DNA from: CAVPJC01 sp963705155
GTDB lineage: Bacteria > Chloroflexota > Anaerolineae > Anaerolineales > UBA4823
Direction of reading: 5' to 3'
Length of the DNA stretch: 64,000 nucleotides
Assembly (NCBI GenBank): GCA_963705155.1
Contig: CAVPJC010000013.1
Span: forward strand, 62,001-126,000
Part shown: positions 18,413 through 28,414 of the stretch, one piece after another
Layout of the letters: each line of letters starts with the position of its first letter
Position numbering within the stretch: the stretch's first letter is position 1
Program-made: the position numbers and the translations under genes
The notes under the pieces: generated by a model
The model's database searches: none
Told to the model about the DNA's origin: nothing
The model's input: only the letters and a program-made list of their open reading frames with translations

Positions 18413-18992
18413 CACTGCGCCTGGAAACACCACGGCTGGTGCTGCGCTCGTTTTGCGATGCCGACCTGGACCCTTTTGTTGCTTACCGCTCTGACCCGCT
18501 GGTTGCCCGATATCAGGGTTGGGAAGCGCCTTACTCGCGTGACATGGGTAAGAAATTCGTTGATGAAATGAAAAAAGCCCTTCCAGGCATTCCCGGCACC
18601 TGGTGCCAGATCGCTATTGAGTTAAAACCACCTCTGATATGATTGGTGATGTGGCCATATTCACTCAGGACGGTCTGCCGCTTCAAGCTGAGCTTGGATT
18701 TACACTCGCCCGTGATCATCAGGGTCAGGGCTACGCCGGAGAAGCGGTGCGGTGCGTTCTCTCTTATCTTTTTTGCGATCTTAAGGTTCACCGGGTCATT
18801 GCAGTGAGTGATGTTGAAAATCATGCTTCCTACCGCCTCATGCAGCGCCTGGGGATGCGCCGGGAGGGGCACTTTATAGAAAACAATTGGTTCAAAAACA
18901 GCTGGAGCAGCGAATATCTGTATGCCCTGCTGGCCCGAGAATGGAACAATGCCAAAGCCAATCCTTCAATTTCCGTGCACATTTCCGATTAA
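18409..18992 (+). CDS. GNAT acetyltransferase, RimJ/RimL type
   Basis: About 194 residues, beginning ETPRLVLRSFCDADLDPF, the usual start of RimJ/RimL-like acetyltransferases, with the acetyl-CoA loop in LARDHQGQGYAGEAV and the late motif ENHASYRLMQRLGMRREG. Such enzymes acetylate protein N-termini, antibiotics or small amines; the target is unknown. A one-base deletion near 18627 breaks the frame between the first and second halves. The start overlaps the preceding stop (ATGA), and the 3' end overlaps the YbeD-like gene by 44 bases. Confidence 0.85.
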
Positions 18993-19209
18993 AGTGATGG
19001 GTTTGAACACGCCCGAATTTGCCGACTTGATCTCTGCCATCGTGGTCAAGCATGTACCGGGCACCCCGCCGGAGGCGTTCAGCTCTCGCCTCAGCCGTGA
19101 AGACCGTTACATCGCTTTTACCGTACAAATCCAGGCCCAGAGCAGGCAGCAGCTGGATGCCCTTTACCTGGAGTTAAACGCCCAACCGCTGGTAAAGATG
19201 ACTCTCTGA
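18949..19209 (+). CDS. YbeD/DUF493-family protein
   Basis: An 86-residue protein with FPCTFPIKVMG at the N-terminus, RLSREDRYIAFTVQI in the middle and QQLDALYLELNAQPLVKM at the end, the pattern of the YbeD/UPF0250 family. The fold is an ACT-like alpha/beta sandwich; the role is unknown, though a ligand-sensing part in regulation has been suggested for the family. It begins inside the acetyltransferase gene and ends three bases before the next acetyltransferase. Confidence 0.85.
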   Translation: MPKPILQFPCTFPIKVMGLNTPEFADLISAIVVKHVPGTPPEAFSSRLSREDRYIAFTVQIQAQSRQQLDALYLELNAQPLVKMTL

Positions 19210-19211
19210 TC

Positions 19212-19748
19212 ATGCTCGATCTTCGCACCATCACGATGCGGTTGGCCACCCGGCAGGATCTTCCCGCTCTGGAATGGAACGGGGAGTTCAGCCATTTCCG
19301 CCGTTTGTACCATGATATTTTTGAGAGCGCCGGGCGTGGCGAAGCCCTGGTTTGGGTCGTCGAAATGTCTTCTGCAGGGGTCATTGGTCAGGTTTTTGTG
19401 CAGCTGCGGAGTGGCCGCCTGGAGCTTGCCGATGGCGTTTGGAAGGCCTATATTTATGGCTTCCGCGTCCAACCACCGTACCGGCGCAACGGTCTGGGCA
19501 CTTATATGCTGGGGGTGGTCGAAGCTGACCTGTGGCGGCGGGGTTTCCGCCGGGCGGCGCTGAATGTCAATCAGGATAACCCCGAAGCTCGGCAGCTTTA
19601 CGAACGCCATGGATATCGCATCGTTGCGCCAGAGGCCGGGCGCTGGTCGTATATTGACGATCAGGGACGCGTTTGCAATGTAAATGAGCCAGCCTGGCGT
19701 ATGGAAAAAGACCTGCAGCCACCCGGTGAGAGTATTAACGAAGAGTAA
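19212..19748 (+). CDS. GNAT acetyltransferase
   Basis: A 178-residue acetyltransferase with FRVQPPYRRNGLGTYML as the acetyl-CoA-binding motif and ALNVNQDNPEARQLYERHGY as motif B. It is intact. The substrate is unknown. Position after DUF493 and another GNAT gene, with gaps of only a few bases, suggests one operon running from the DHH-CBS gene to here. Confidence 0.88.
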   Translation: MLDLRTITMRLATRQDLPALEWNGEFSHFRRLYHDIFESAGRGEALVWVVEMSSAGVIGQVFVQLRSGRLELADGVWKAYIYGFRVQPPYRRNGLGTYMLGVVEADLWRRGFRRAALNVNQDNPEARQLYERHGYRIVAPEAGRWSYIDDQGRVCNVNEPAWRMEKDLQPPGESINEE

Positions 19749-19766
19749 GAACTGAACGGCATATCT

Positions 19767-19795
19767 TGCAATGGTGGTAATATCGTGTTAAAATA
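19767..19795 (+). promoter_or_regulatory. Predicted promoter of the nusA-infB operon
   Basis: TTGCAA (19767-19772) and TAAAAT (19790-19795) are separated by 17 bases. They lie about 130 bases before the nusA start, in the only sizeable gap upstream of the operon. Confidence 0.6.
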
Positions 19796-19833
19796 GCAGT
19801 GGGTAGGTAAGTTATTTGGATACTGCAACGACG

Positions 19834-19856
19834 AAAAGTGGGCGCCCCCCACTTTT
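19834..19856 (+). promoter_or_regulatory. Attenuator-like hairpin in the nusA leader
   Basis: Perfect 9-bp stem (AAAAGTGGG with CCCACTTTT, five-base loop) ending in T-rich sequence, located between the predicted promoter and the nusA start codon. A terminator inside this leader would let the cell adjust nusA-infB transcription; NusA is known to control its own operon in other bacteria. Here that is inference. Confidence 0.6.
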
Positions 19857-19922
19857 CTGCATAATATACCCGATGAATTCAGAATTGGATGATAGAAGGC
19901 TTCACGTGGAGAGTGTGCAAGA

Positions 19923-21943
19923 ATGAAGAGCGAGTTTGTCCTGGCGTTCAATGAAGTGCTGGAAGAAAAACAGCTTCCAAAAGAGGTGGTTTTGGATGCG
20001 CTGGAGGCAGCCATGGTGTCGGCTTATCGCCGAGCCGTCATGGCTTCCAATGCCCAGCACGTTGAAGCCAAAATCGATCTGGAAACTGGCAAAGTTGTCA
20101 TCTCTGCAGAAAAGGAGATTGTTGAGGCGGTTGAAGATCCGCGTACAGAGGTCTCCCTGGTAGAGGCTCTAAAAGTTGATCCAGCTGCAGTTCTGGGTGG
20201 CATGGTGGTGGTTGAAACTACCCCGCGCAATTTTGGGCGGGTCGCTGCCCAGACGGCGCGCCAGGTTATCCAACAACGCATCCGTGAGGCCGAACGCGAC
20301 ACCCAGATGGTGTATTTCGACAAGCAGGTGGGTGAGATCGTCAGCGGCACCGTGCAGGCGGTAAACTCGCAGGCGCTGACTCTGGGCCTGGATATGAAAG
20401 CAGAAGGCACCATGCCGCGCAACCAGCAGGTCAACGGGGAGCGTTTTCAGCGTCCACGACCGCGTGCGGGCATTGCTGCTGGAAGTGAAACCCTCGCCAC
20501 GCGGACCGCAAATCATTCTTTCGCGCGCTCACCGCAATTTTCTGCGCCGCTTACTCGAGAACGAAGTCCCGGAAATTTACCAGGGTATGGTCGAGGTGCG
20601 CTCGATTGCACGTGAACCCGGACAGCGTTCCAAGGTAGCCGTGGCGGCAATTCAGGCTGGCGTCGATCCTGTGGGCGCCTGTGTGGGTATTCGCGGTGTG
20701 CGCATCCAGGCCATCGTGCGCGAGCTGAACGATGAGAAGATTGATGTGATCGAATGGAACGCTGATCCCACGGTCTACATCGCCAAGGCGCTCAGCCCGG
20801 CACGCGTCAATGGGGTGTACCTCAATGAGCATGCCAAAGGCACCAAAACTGCCACCGTGGTTGTCCCAGAAGACCAGCTCAGTCTGGCAATCGGCCGCGA
20901 TGGGCAAAACGCCCGTCTGGCAGCCAAACTAACTTCCTGGCGTATTGATATCAAGAGCCTGCCTGAAGCCGCTTCGGACGCGCTCAATAAGCTGCGCAGC
21001 GATCCTGAATTTGCCGTCATTGCCCAGCAGGAAGGTGATACCCTGGGGCAGGTTGAAGCTGCCTTAGCCAAGAAGGCAGAAGGCCGCCCGGTGACGCCTG
21101 AAGAGTATGCCGTGTTGAGCCAATTTGTGGATCGGGTTGAGCGCGGTTACCTGCGCCAGCGTGAAAAAGAACGCCAGGCCGGAGAAGAACGCCAGCGCAT
21201 TCTCCAGGCTGAAATTCCAGCAGCCGCCTACGCAATACCCGTGGAAGAAATGGGTATCTCGCTGCGTTATGCCACGATCCTGGGCGGCGCCGGTTACACA
21301 ACCGTGGGTGATCTGATGCTGCAGATGCCAGCTTGATCCTGACCTGGTTTTGGGGTTGGATGGCATCGGGGCCAAAACCATGGCCGAAATTGAGGCTGCC
21401 ATCGAGCGCCTGGAACTGACGCCCCAGGTCGAGGCTGCGCCCGTCGTTGAGGAGGCCGTAGAAGCGGGAGTCCTTTCGGTTGCAGAAAAGGCTCTGGAAG
21501 AATCCGAACCCATTACAGTTCTGGAAGCTGGCGCTGAGGTTCTCCCGGCTGCAGAGGAAGTAACTGCACCTGCAGTTGAAGAAGCTGTTGCGGTTGTTGA
21601 AGCCGCTGCTGCTGAAGCGCCGGCTGAGGCTGGGATTGTTGAGGCTCCCGTTGAAGCTGGCGCCGAAACCACTGCCGAAACCGTGGCTGGAGAGGCCATA
21701 ACTGGCGAAGAGCCGGTTCAGACTGAAGAAGATCTCTTCACCTGGCGGACCACGATGGTCGAACTTGGCGAACCGGTGGAAGGTGAAGAAGAAGACGAAG
21801 ATGAGGATCGCGATTCCAAAAAGACGAAGAAAAAGAAAAAGAAAAAGAAATTCGTCGAAGTGGAATACGATCCCGATCGGGATGTGGTCATTGCCAAGAA
21901 GATGCACAAACGCGGTGGCTGGTCTGATGACTGGGAACTTTAA
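19923..21943 (+). CDS. nusA: Transcription termination/antitermination factor NusA
   Basis: RNA polymerase-binding elongation factor. Domains in order: N-terminal polymerase-binding domain (FVLAFNEVLEEKQLPKE), S1 (GEIVSGTVQAVNSQAL), two KH domains (DPVGACVGIRGVRIQ; LSLAIGRDGQNARLAAKL), then helix-hairpin-helix-like repeats. The C-terminus is unusually long: an Ala/Glu-rich stretch of about 130 residues, an acidic run and a lysine tract, ending GGWSDDWEL. Insertions near 20445 and 21333 break the frame. It heads the nusA-ylxR-infB-rbfA cluster; the usual upstream rimP is not present. About 670 residues. Confidence 0.95.
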
Positions 21944-21970
21944 ACAGGCTTGTATGTTTCTGGGAAGACG

Positions 21971-22285
21971 GTGAAACGCAAACATATTCCGCAGCGAACC
22001 TGTGTAGGTTGCAGGGAAGTGCTGCCCAAGCGTTCATTAATTCGTATCGTCCGCAGTCCGCAGGGTGTGCTGGTGGATCCCACTGGCAAGATGTCGGGCC
22101 GGGGTGCATACTTCCACGATGCACGGACGTGCTGGGAAAGAGGCTTACAAGGAGCTTTGGCTCACGCTTTGAAAGCAGAATTGACAGATGATGATCGGGC
22201 TCGGCTGGCTGCGTTTGCCGCCACACTGGCGGCCGATGCAGCCCGGGATGACACATCCCATCCAGATGGTGTGACTCATGCTTGA
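21971..22285 (+). CDS. ylxR: YlxR-family RNA-binding protein
   Basis: A 104-residue protein with the YlxR signature RTCVGCREVLPKRSLIRIVR and GKMSGRGAYFHD. YlxR proteins sit between nusA and infB and bind RNA or nucleoid components; one member regulates RNase P. I choose the GTG at 21971 (VKRKHIPQRTC) because it starts at the conserved N-terminus and lies after the nusA stop. Confidence 0.9.
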   Translation: MKRKHIPQRTCVGCREVLPKRSLIRIVRSPQGVLVDPTGKMSGRGAYFHDARTCWERGLQGALAHALKAELTDDDRARLAAFAATLAADAARDDTSHPDGVTHA

Positions 22286-22439
22286 GCGACAGCCGACCCT
22301 GACTCGCCTCTGTCTGCCTGCACGCAATGAGGTTAATGGTTCGCATGCCGTTACTGCCGGTGCAGCCGGTGTGCGTTTGATTTATAGTTTTGGGCGAGAA
22401 CTGCTTTCGCCGGTAGATGGGGTCTGGATGAGCATCTGA
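22278..22439 (+). CDS. Possible small 53-residue reading frame between ylxR and infB
   Basis: An ATG overlapping the last codons of ylxR opens a 53-residue frame ending at TGA 22437-22439. It resembles nothing I recognise, has no repeats or membrane helix, and may be an artefact of an indel. The rest of the gap to 22530 holds only the infB ribosome site (AGGAGG). In some bacteria an L7Ae-like gene sits here; this sequence does not look like one. Confidence 0.25.
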   Translation: MLERQPTLTRLCLPARNEVNGSHAVTAGAAGVRLIYSFGRELLSPVDGVWMSI

Positions 22440-22530
22440 TCAATCCACACTTCATCGAATAATGCCCGTAACGCTCAACAGGGCGTGGAGCATGGTGAAA
22501 AGCGTTTTCGTATGAAACAGGAGGATCTGT

Positions 22531-24370
22531 ATGAGCGAGAACGGGCATAATACCAAGTCTATACAACTACCCGCCAGTATTACTGTGCGGGACCTGGCCC
22601 AGGTCATCGAATCCAGCCCCATCGAAGTGATAAAAACGCTGATGTCCAATGGGGTCATGGCGAATATCAATCAACTGATTGATTTTGATACTGCTGCGGT
22701 AGTGGTGGCCGAATTTGGATTTGAAGCCACACTGGAAATCGCAGATGCCAAACTCGAAGAAGATATATCTGAAATCCCCCTCTGGCGTCGTCTGATTGCA
22801 GATGAGGATCCAAATCAGCTGGTGCACCGACCCCCGGTCGTCACCATCTCTGGGACACGTCGATCACGGAAAAACCACCCTATTAGATGCGATCCGCAAG
22901 ACCAACGTGGTTGACGGTGAAGCAGGCGGGATTACCCAACACATCGGCGCATACCAGACAGAACACAACGGACGCACGATCACTTTCCTGGACACACCCG
23001 GTCACGCAGCTTTTACTGCGATGCGCGCCCGCGGCGCTCAGGGAGCCGATGTGGTGGTGCTGGTTGTGGCGGCCGATGACGGTGTGATGCCGCAGACACG
23101 CGAAGCTGTGGCGCACGCCCACGCCGCCAAGGTGCCGATTATCGTGGCGATGAATAAGATGGATAAGCCCAATGCTGATCCCGACCGGCTGAAACAGCAG
23201 CTCGCCGAGATCGGATTGGTTCCCGATGATTGGGATGGCGATACAATCGTCGTCCCGATCTCTGCCAAGAAAAAAACTGGTCTGGAAGACCTGTTGGAAG
23301 CCATTTTGCTGGTTGCTGACAACATCAGCATCCGCGCCAATCCCAAAGGGAAGGTTATTGGCACCGTGATCGAGGCTGAAATCGACCGTTCCAAAGGCGT
23401 GCTGGCAACCCTGCTGGTTCAGAACGGGACTTTAAATGTCAGCGATGTTGTAGTTGTGGGGAACAGCTACGGCAAACTGCGCGCCATGTTTGATTTCCGC
23501 GGCCGGCAGATCCGTAAAGCCGGCCCGTCCACGCCTGTTGCCGTGATGGGTCTTGAATGATGTGCCCCAGGCAGGGGATATATTTCGCGTTGTGGCTTCA
23601 GACCGGGAAGCGCGCGACCATCATCCCGGAACGGCAGCAAGCCCGGCAGCAGGCTGTCGAAATCCGCCCAACCGCAGTTACCCTGGAGCAGCTCTTTGAT
23701 CGCTTCCAGGCAGGAGATGTGCGCGAGCTGCGCCTGATTATCAAAGCCGACGTTCAAGGTTCGCTGGAGCCTATCATCAACTCAATCAAGGAAATGAGCA
23801 CGGGCGAAATTGCCGTCAATATCCTCCATGCCGAGACCGGCAATATCGGCGAGAACGATATCATGCTTGCGTCTGCATCAAAAGCCATCGTTATGGGCTT
23901 TAATGTGCAGGCCGATTCGGCTGCCCGCCGTCTGGCGGAATTCGGAAGGCGTTTCCATCCGACTGTACGACATCATCTACCGTCTAACTGAAGACCTGGA
24001 AAAGGCTCTCAAAGGTATGCTGGCTCCGGAAGAGAAACAAATCGTTATCGGCCATGCAGATGTGCGGGCGGTTTTCCATATTTCCAAGATGGGCAATATT
24101 GCCGGATGCCGGGTGACGCGATGGCGAATTCCGCCGCAATGCCAGCGCCCGGGTAATTCGCAAGGGCGGCAGTTGTGCACGAAGGCTCGTTAGCCTCGCT
24201 GCGCCACCTTCAAGATGATGTCCGTGAAGTCCGCGCCGGTTATGAGTGTGGCATATGCCGTAAAAGGTTACGACGCCTATGAGGTTGGTGATATACTGGA
24301 ATGTTTTACTCATCGAAAGAGTTGCCGTTGTCTGACGCCAGAAATGCGCCGTCTGAAATCGAGAAATTGA
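22531..24370 (+). CDS. infB: Translation initiation factor IF-2
   Basis: GTPase that brings initiator tRNA to the 30S subunit. It is a short form (about 610 residues): a single N-terminal IF2_N domain (SITVRDLAQVIESSPIEVIK), then the G domain with TILGHVDHGKTT, LDTPGHAAFTAMR and NKMDKPNAD, and the C-terminal domains ending with GYECGIAVKGYDAYEVGDILECF. Six one-base insertions (near 22848, 23554, 23944, 24116, 24166 and 24256) break the frame. The long disordered N-terminal extension of E. coli IF-2 is missing. The stop at 24368-24370 is the first in the restored frame; rbfA starts nine bases later. Confidence 0.95.
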
Positions 24371-24378
24371 GGTGTGAT

Positions 24379-24747
24379 TTGGTATCGAATACACGTGCAC
24401 AACGCATTGCCGACCGCATCCGTGAAGACCTGTCTGAGATCATGCTGCAGCAGGTTTCTGATCCCCGGCTGGGGGTGTCAATATCACCGATGTGACCGTA
24501 GATCGGGAGCTTTCCTATGCAGAGGTGTTCGTCTCTGCGTTGGAAGGCTAGGCAGCGCGCATCCGAAATCCTGGAAGGGTTTAAGCATGCCCAGGGGTTC
24601 TTGCGCAGCGAGCTGGCTCACCGCATCGGGCTGCGCTCTTTCCCGCGTTTGCGTTTTCATTGGGATGCGACCGCCGAGCGTGCCGAGAACATCGAACGAA
24701 TACTGGCTTCCTTGCAGGATGAATCACCTGCTGCGACAGCCAGATGA
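24379..24747 (+). CDS. rbfA: Ribosome-binding factor A
   Basis: KH-type 30S maturation factor of about 122 residues: TRAQRIADRIREDLSEIMLQ at the N-terminus, DPRLGGVNITDVTVDRELSYA in the middle, and LRFHWDATAERAENIERIL at the end. I place the start at the TTG at 24379, after GAGGTG; no ATG suits. A one-base deletion in a G run near 24473 and an insertion near 24551 break the frame. It follows infB and overlaps the next start as ATGA. Confidence 0.88.
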
Positions 24748-25758
24748 GGACAGAACGGATGGATGAATTCGACGCTGGCCGGCATCGGTCAGGCTATCTG
24801 GGCTGCAGCAGGATTCTGTAGCCTGTCACATCCGTCCGGATGGCGATGCCATCGGTTCGCTGTTGGGCTTGGGGCTTGCGCTGCGGGAGGCTGGCAAGCA
24901 AGTGCAGATGGTGTCCCCGATGGTGTGCCAGCCAGCTTTCGCCACCTGCCGGGTAGCGCCCAGGTGGTGCAGCAAGCCAGGGCGCTTTGATCTGGCTGTC
25001 GTGGTGGATTGTTCGGACTTGAAGCGCGTCGGCAACGCGTTGAATGGCAGCAGGCCAGTCCGGATGATCAATATCGATCACCATATCACCAATTTGAAAT
25101 TTGCCCGCTTGAATTTGGTGGTGCCGCAGGCAGTAGCTACTGCTGAAATGCTGGCTGACTATCTGGCAGCCCTGGGGCTCCCGCTTACTGCTGATGCTGC
25201 CGCTGTCCTGGCAACCGGGATCATCACCGATACGCTGGGTTTCCGCACATCCAACATGACCCCGGCTGTCATGCGCACAGTCGCCGGTCTGATGGAAAAA
25301 GGCATCAATATGCCCGATTTATACCTGAGGGCCCTGGTGCAGCGTTCATTTGAAGCTGCTCAGTTTCTGGGGCGCATGGGCTGTCAACCTGGAGAAAGAA
25401 CGGCGTATGGTCTGGACAAGCCTGACCCAGGCTGACAGGCAGGCGGTGGGTTATCCGGGGCGTGACGATGCGGATTTGATTAATATGTCTTTCCGCAATA
25501 AGTGGCGCAGATGTGAGTATAATTTTTGTTGAACAAACCAGATGAGCTCGATAAAAGTGAGCTGGCGCGCCAGTGCCGGGTGTGGACGTCCCGGGGTTGC
25601 ACTGCGATTCGGCGGCGGAGGTCATCCGGCAGCTGCCGGGGCAGAGATCGTTGGGAGCCTGGAGGAAGTTCAGAACAATGTATTGCAAGAGACACGGAAG
25701 CTCTTGGAGATCAACGCACCTCAATGCAGCAGGGTTAAGGACAGGATTGAGACAATGA
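24744..25758 (+). CDS. nrnA: DHH/DHHA1 phosphoesterase, NrnA-like (oligoribonuclease/pAp phosphatase)
   Basis: Member of the NrnA group, which degrades very short RNAs and 3'-phosphoadenosine 5'-phosphate. Motifs are HIRPDGDAIGSLLGLGLAL, VVVDCSDLKRVGN, INIDHHITN, GIITDTLGFRTSN and the DHHA1 glycine motif FGGGGHPAAAG. At least five indels break the frame (near 24800, 24940, 25375, 25490 and 25570). One frame stops at 25758 with an ATGA overlap to truB, another at 25738, and a third runs on into truB; the first fits the operon style best. Order rbfA-nrnA-truB-ribF is common in bacteria. Confidence 0.85.
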
Positions 25759-26667
25759 ACACAGATCAAATTGATAATATTGTATCTGGCGTGCTGGTGG
25801 TGGATAAACCCATCGGTCTTACTTCTCATGATGTTGTCCAGATCATCCGCAGGGGTACAGGGATTCGCCGCGCCGGGCATACCGGCACTTTGGACCCGCG
25901 TGCTTCAGGCGTGCTGGTGGTGCTGATTGGGCCGGCCGTGCGGTTGAGTGAATATGTGTCGGCGTCCGACAAGCGCTACCAGGCCACGGTCCGACTGGGC
26001 AGCTCTACCGATACCTATGATGCCGATGGAACCATCAATTCGCCAACTGTATCGGTGGATAACATCGATGAAGAACTTTTTGATGAAATCTTGCAGACAG
26101 TTTGTTGGTGAGATCGAGCAGGTGCCTCCGCCCTATTCAGCCGTTAAGGTGAAAGGGCGCAAGGCTTATGAAATGGCGCGTGAAGGTGAAGAAGTGGACC
26201 TGGCGCCTCGAACCATCCATGTGTACAGCCTGGATGTGCTGGAATGGGCGCCGCCTGAAGCGGTTATCGATGTGTACTGCTCATCTGGGACGTATGTCCG
26301 CTCACTCGCCAATGACCTGGGCAAACAGCTTGGCTGCGGCGCTCACCTCATTGGTTTGCGCCGGACAAAGAGCGGTCGTTTCACCTTGCGAGATGCCGTT
26401 CCCCTGCGCCGTTTGCAGGAAGCCTTCGATGCCGGTGACTGGTACCGTTACCTCATCCCTGCTGCTGAAGCCCTTGCCGATTGGCCGATCGTGGAGCTGG
26501 ATGGCGACCAGGTGGAGCTGGTGCGGCATGGACACCGAGTGCCTGCTGAACCTGATTCCAAAGGCTGGGCAAGAGGCGTAAGTCAGCAGGGAGATCTTGT
26601 CGCCCTGTTGGAAGTTGATCCAGATACGAGCGAATGGCAGCCTAAAAAGGTCTTCTTCCAATCCTGA
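25755..26667 (+). CDS. truB: tRNA pseudouridine-55 synthase
   Basis: Makes pseudouridine 55 in the T-arm of tRNAs. The ATG at 25755 leads into GVLVVDKPIGLTSHDVV, the catalytic aspartate is in GHTGTLDPRASGVL, and later motifs are PPPYSAVKVKGRKAYE and SSGTYVRSLANDLG. One insertion near 26098 breaks the frame. About 303 residues. ribF starts two bases after the stop. Confidence 0.95.
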
Positions 26668-26668
26668 T

Positions 26669-27601
26669 ATGCAGCATATCACCGCGCTGGAAAGCGTTTC
26701 CCTTCGGGATGCCTGGGTAACCATTGGCACGTTCGATGGTGTTCACCTGGGACATCAGCAAATCATCAGCAAAATCACCGCCGGCGCACACCAGGCCGGT
26801 TTGCCCGCGGTGATTGTGACTTTTTACCCGCACCCGGCATTGGTGCTGCGCAAGCGCGAAGACCCGTTCTATCTCACCACACCGGAAGAGCGCGCCGTTC
26901 TTCTTGGTGAGCTGGGCGCAGATGTGGTCATCACAATTCCATTTACCCCTGAAGTAGCATCCCTCACAGCATACGAATTTATGTCTCGCCTGAAAGCGCA
27001 CACCGGTCTGAGCCATCTGGTTGTGGGCTACGATTTTGCCCTGGGCCGGGGGCGTGAAGGCAATGCTGCCCGTTTGCGTGAGATCGGCGCCGAGCTGGGT
27101 TATACCTTGGAAGAGAGCGGTCCGGTTGTTCTGGATGGGGAGGCGGTGTCATCTACCGCCATTCGTGCCTGCCTGCTTCGGGGTGAAATCGACCGGGTAA
27201 ACCAGATGATCGGGCGCACTTACCGGCTGACCGGGCGGGTGGTGCGCGGCGATGGTCGTGGGCGCAGGCTCGGAATCCCCACCGCCAATTTGAGCGTTTG
27301 GGCGGCGCGGGCTATTCCCGGAGCCGGGGTGTACGCCTGCCACGCAGTGTTCAACGGCGCCACCCTGGGGGCAGTGACGAATATCGGTATTCGCCCCACT
27401 TTTGAAGAACAGCCTGTGCCTCCGCGGGTGGAGGCCTATCTGCTCGATTTTGATCAGGATTTGTACGATCAAGAGTTGGCCTTAGAGTTCGTTGCGCGAT
27501 TGCGTGACGAACGGCGATTCCCGGATGTGCAGGCACTGGTGGCACAAATCCAGGCGGATATCGTAATTGCCCGAGGAATATTGAATGGAGTCACCCGGTA
27601 A
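26669..27601 (+). CDS. ribF: Bifunctional riboflavin kinase/FAD synthetase
   Basis: A 310-residue enzyme making FMN and FAD. The N-terminal nucleotidyltransferase domain has TIGTFDGVHLGHQQII and the C-terminal kinase domain has GRTYRLTGRVVRGDGRGRRL followed by GIPTANL and TNIGIRPTF. I place the start at the ATG at 26669, two bases after the truB stop. It is intact. The truB-ribF pairing is common. Confidence 0.96.
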   Translation: MQHITALESVSLRDAWVTIGTFDGVHLGHQQIISKITAGAHQAGLPAVIVTFYPHPALVLRKREDPFYLTTPEERAVLLGELGADVVITIPFTPEVASLTAYEFMSRLKAHTGLSHLVVGYDFALGRGREGNAARLREIGAELGYTLEESGPVVLDGEAVSSTAIRACLLRGEIDRVNQMIGRTYRLTGRVVRGDGRGRRLGIPTANLSVWAARAIPGAGVYACHAVFNGATLGAVTNIGIRPTFEEQPVPPRVEAYLLDFDQDLYDQELALEFVARLRDERRFPDVQALVAQIQADIVIARGILNGVTR

Positions 27602-27619
27602 GAAAGGAGCATAGCCTCG

Positions 27620-28414
27620 ATGCGTCCATATCTTGACCTGCTGCAACATATTCTGGATCACGGTGTGCGCAAGGAAGACCGCACCGGAACCGGCACGCTT
27701 TCCATCTTCGGTTACCAGATGCGCTTCAACCTTCAGGATGGCTTTCCCCTGGTGACGACCAAAAAAATGCATGTGAAATCGATCATCTATGAGCTGCTCT
27801 GGTTCTTGCAGGGAGATACGAATGTGCGCTACCTGCAGGAACACGGGGTCAGCATCTGGAACGAGTGGGCTGACGAGAGCGGCAACCTGGGCCCGGTTTA
27901 CGGCGCGCAGTGGCGCGCCTGGAAGACAGCCGATGGGCAGGCTGTGGACCAGATCACAGGCGTCGTCGAACAAATCCGCCGCAATCCCAGCTCACGCCGG
28001 TTGATCGTGAGCGCCTGGAATGTGGGTGAAATCGACAAGATGGCTCTGCCGCCCTGCCACACCCTGTTCCATTTTTATGTGGCCAATGACACACTTTCCT
28101 GCCAGCTCTACCAGCGCTCGGCAGATGTATTCCTGGGTGTGCCCTTCAACATTGCTTCTTATGCACTGCTCACCCTGATGGTGGCGCAGGTCTGCGGGTT
28201 GAAGGCGGGTGAGTTTATCCACACTTTTGGCGATGCTCACCTGTATCTCAATCATCTGGAGCAGGCCCGCTTGCAGCTTTCCCGTCAGCCGTATCCGCTG
28301 GCGCGCATGGAAATCAACCCGCAGGTTGATTCGATCCTGGCATACCAGTATGAAGATTTTAAGCTGGTGAATTACCAGTCGCATCCGGCCATCCGGGCGG
28401 AGATTTCGGTGTGA
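27620..28414 (+). CDS. thyA: Thymidylate synthase
   Basis: A 264-residue ThyA enzyme converting dUMP and methylene-tetrahydrofolate to dTMP and dihydrofolate. Features: RTGTGTLSIFGYQMRF, ELLWFLQGDTN, the catalytic cysteine in LPPCHTLFHFYV, QRSADVFLGVPFNIASYALL and the folate-proximal GDAHLYLNH. AAAGGAGC precedes the ATG. The stop overlaps the GTG of folA (GTGA), so the partner enzyme that recycles dihydrofolate is coupled to it. Confidence 0.98.
   Translation: MRPYLDLLQHILDHGVRKEDRTGTGTLSIFGYQMRFNLQDGFPLVTTKKMHVKSIIYELLWFLQGDTNVRYLQEHGVSIWNEWADESGNLGPVYGAQWRAWKTADGQAVDQITGVVEQIRRNPSSRRLIVSAWNVGEIDKMALPPCHTLFHFYVANDTLSCQLYQRSADVFLGVPFNIASYALLTLMVAQVCGLKAGEFIHTFGDAHLYLNHLEQARLQLSRQPYPLARMEINPQVDSILAYQYEDFKLVNYQSHPAIRAEISV

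Noticed and set aside
22286..22530. Possible tRNA or L7Ae-type gene in the ylxR-infB gap
   Set aside because: No cloverleaf, TPsiC-like motif or L7Ae pattern could be found.
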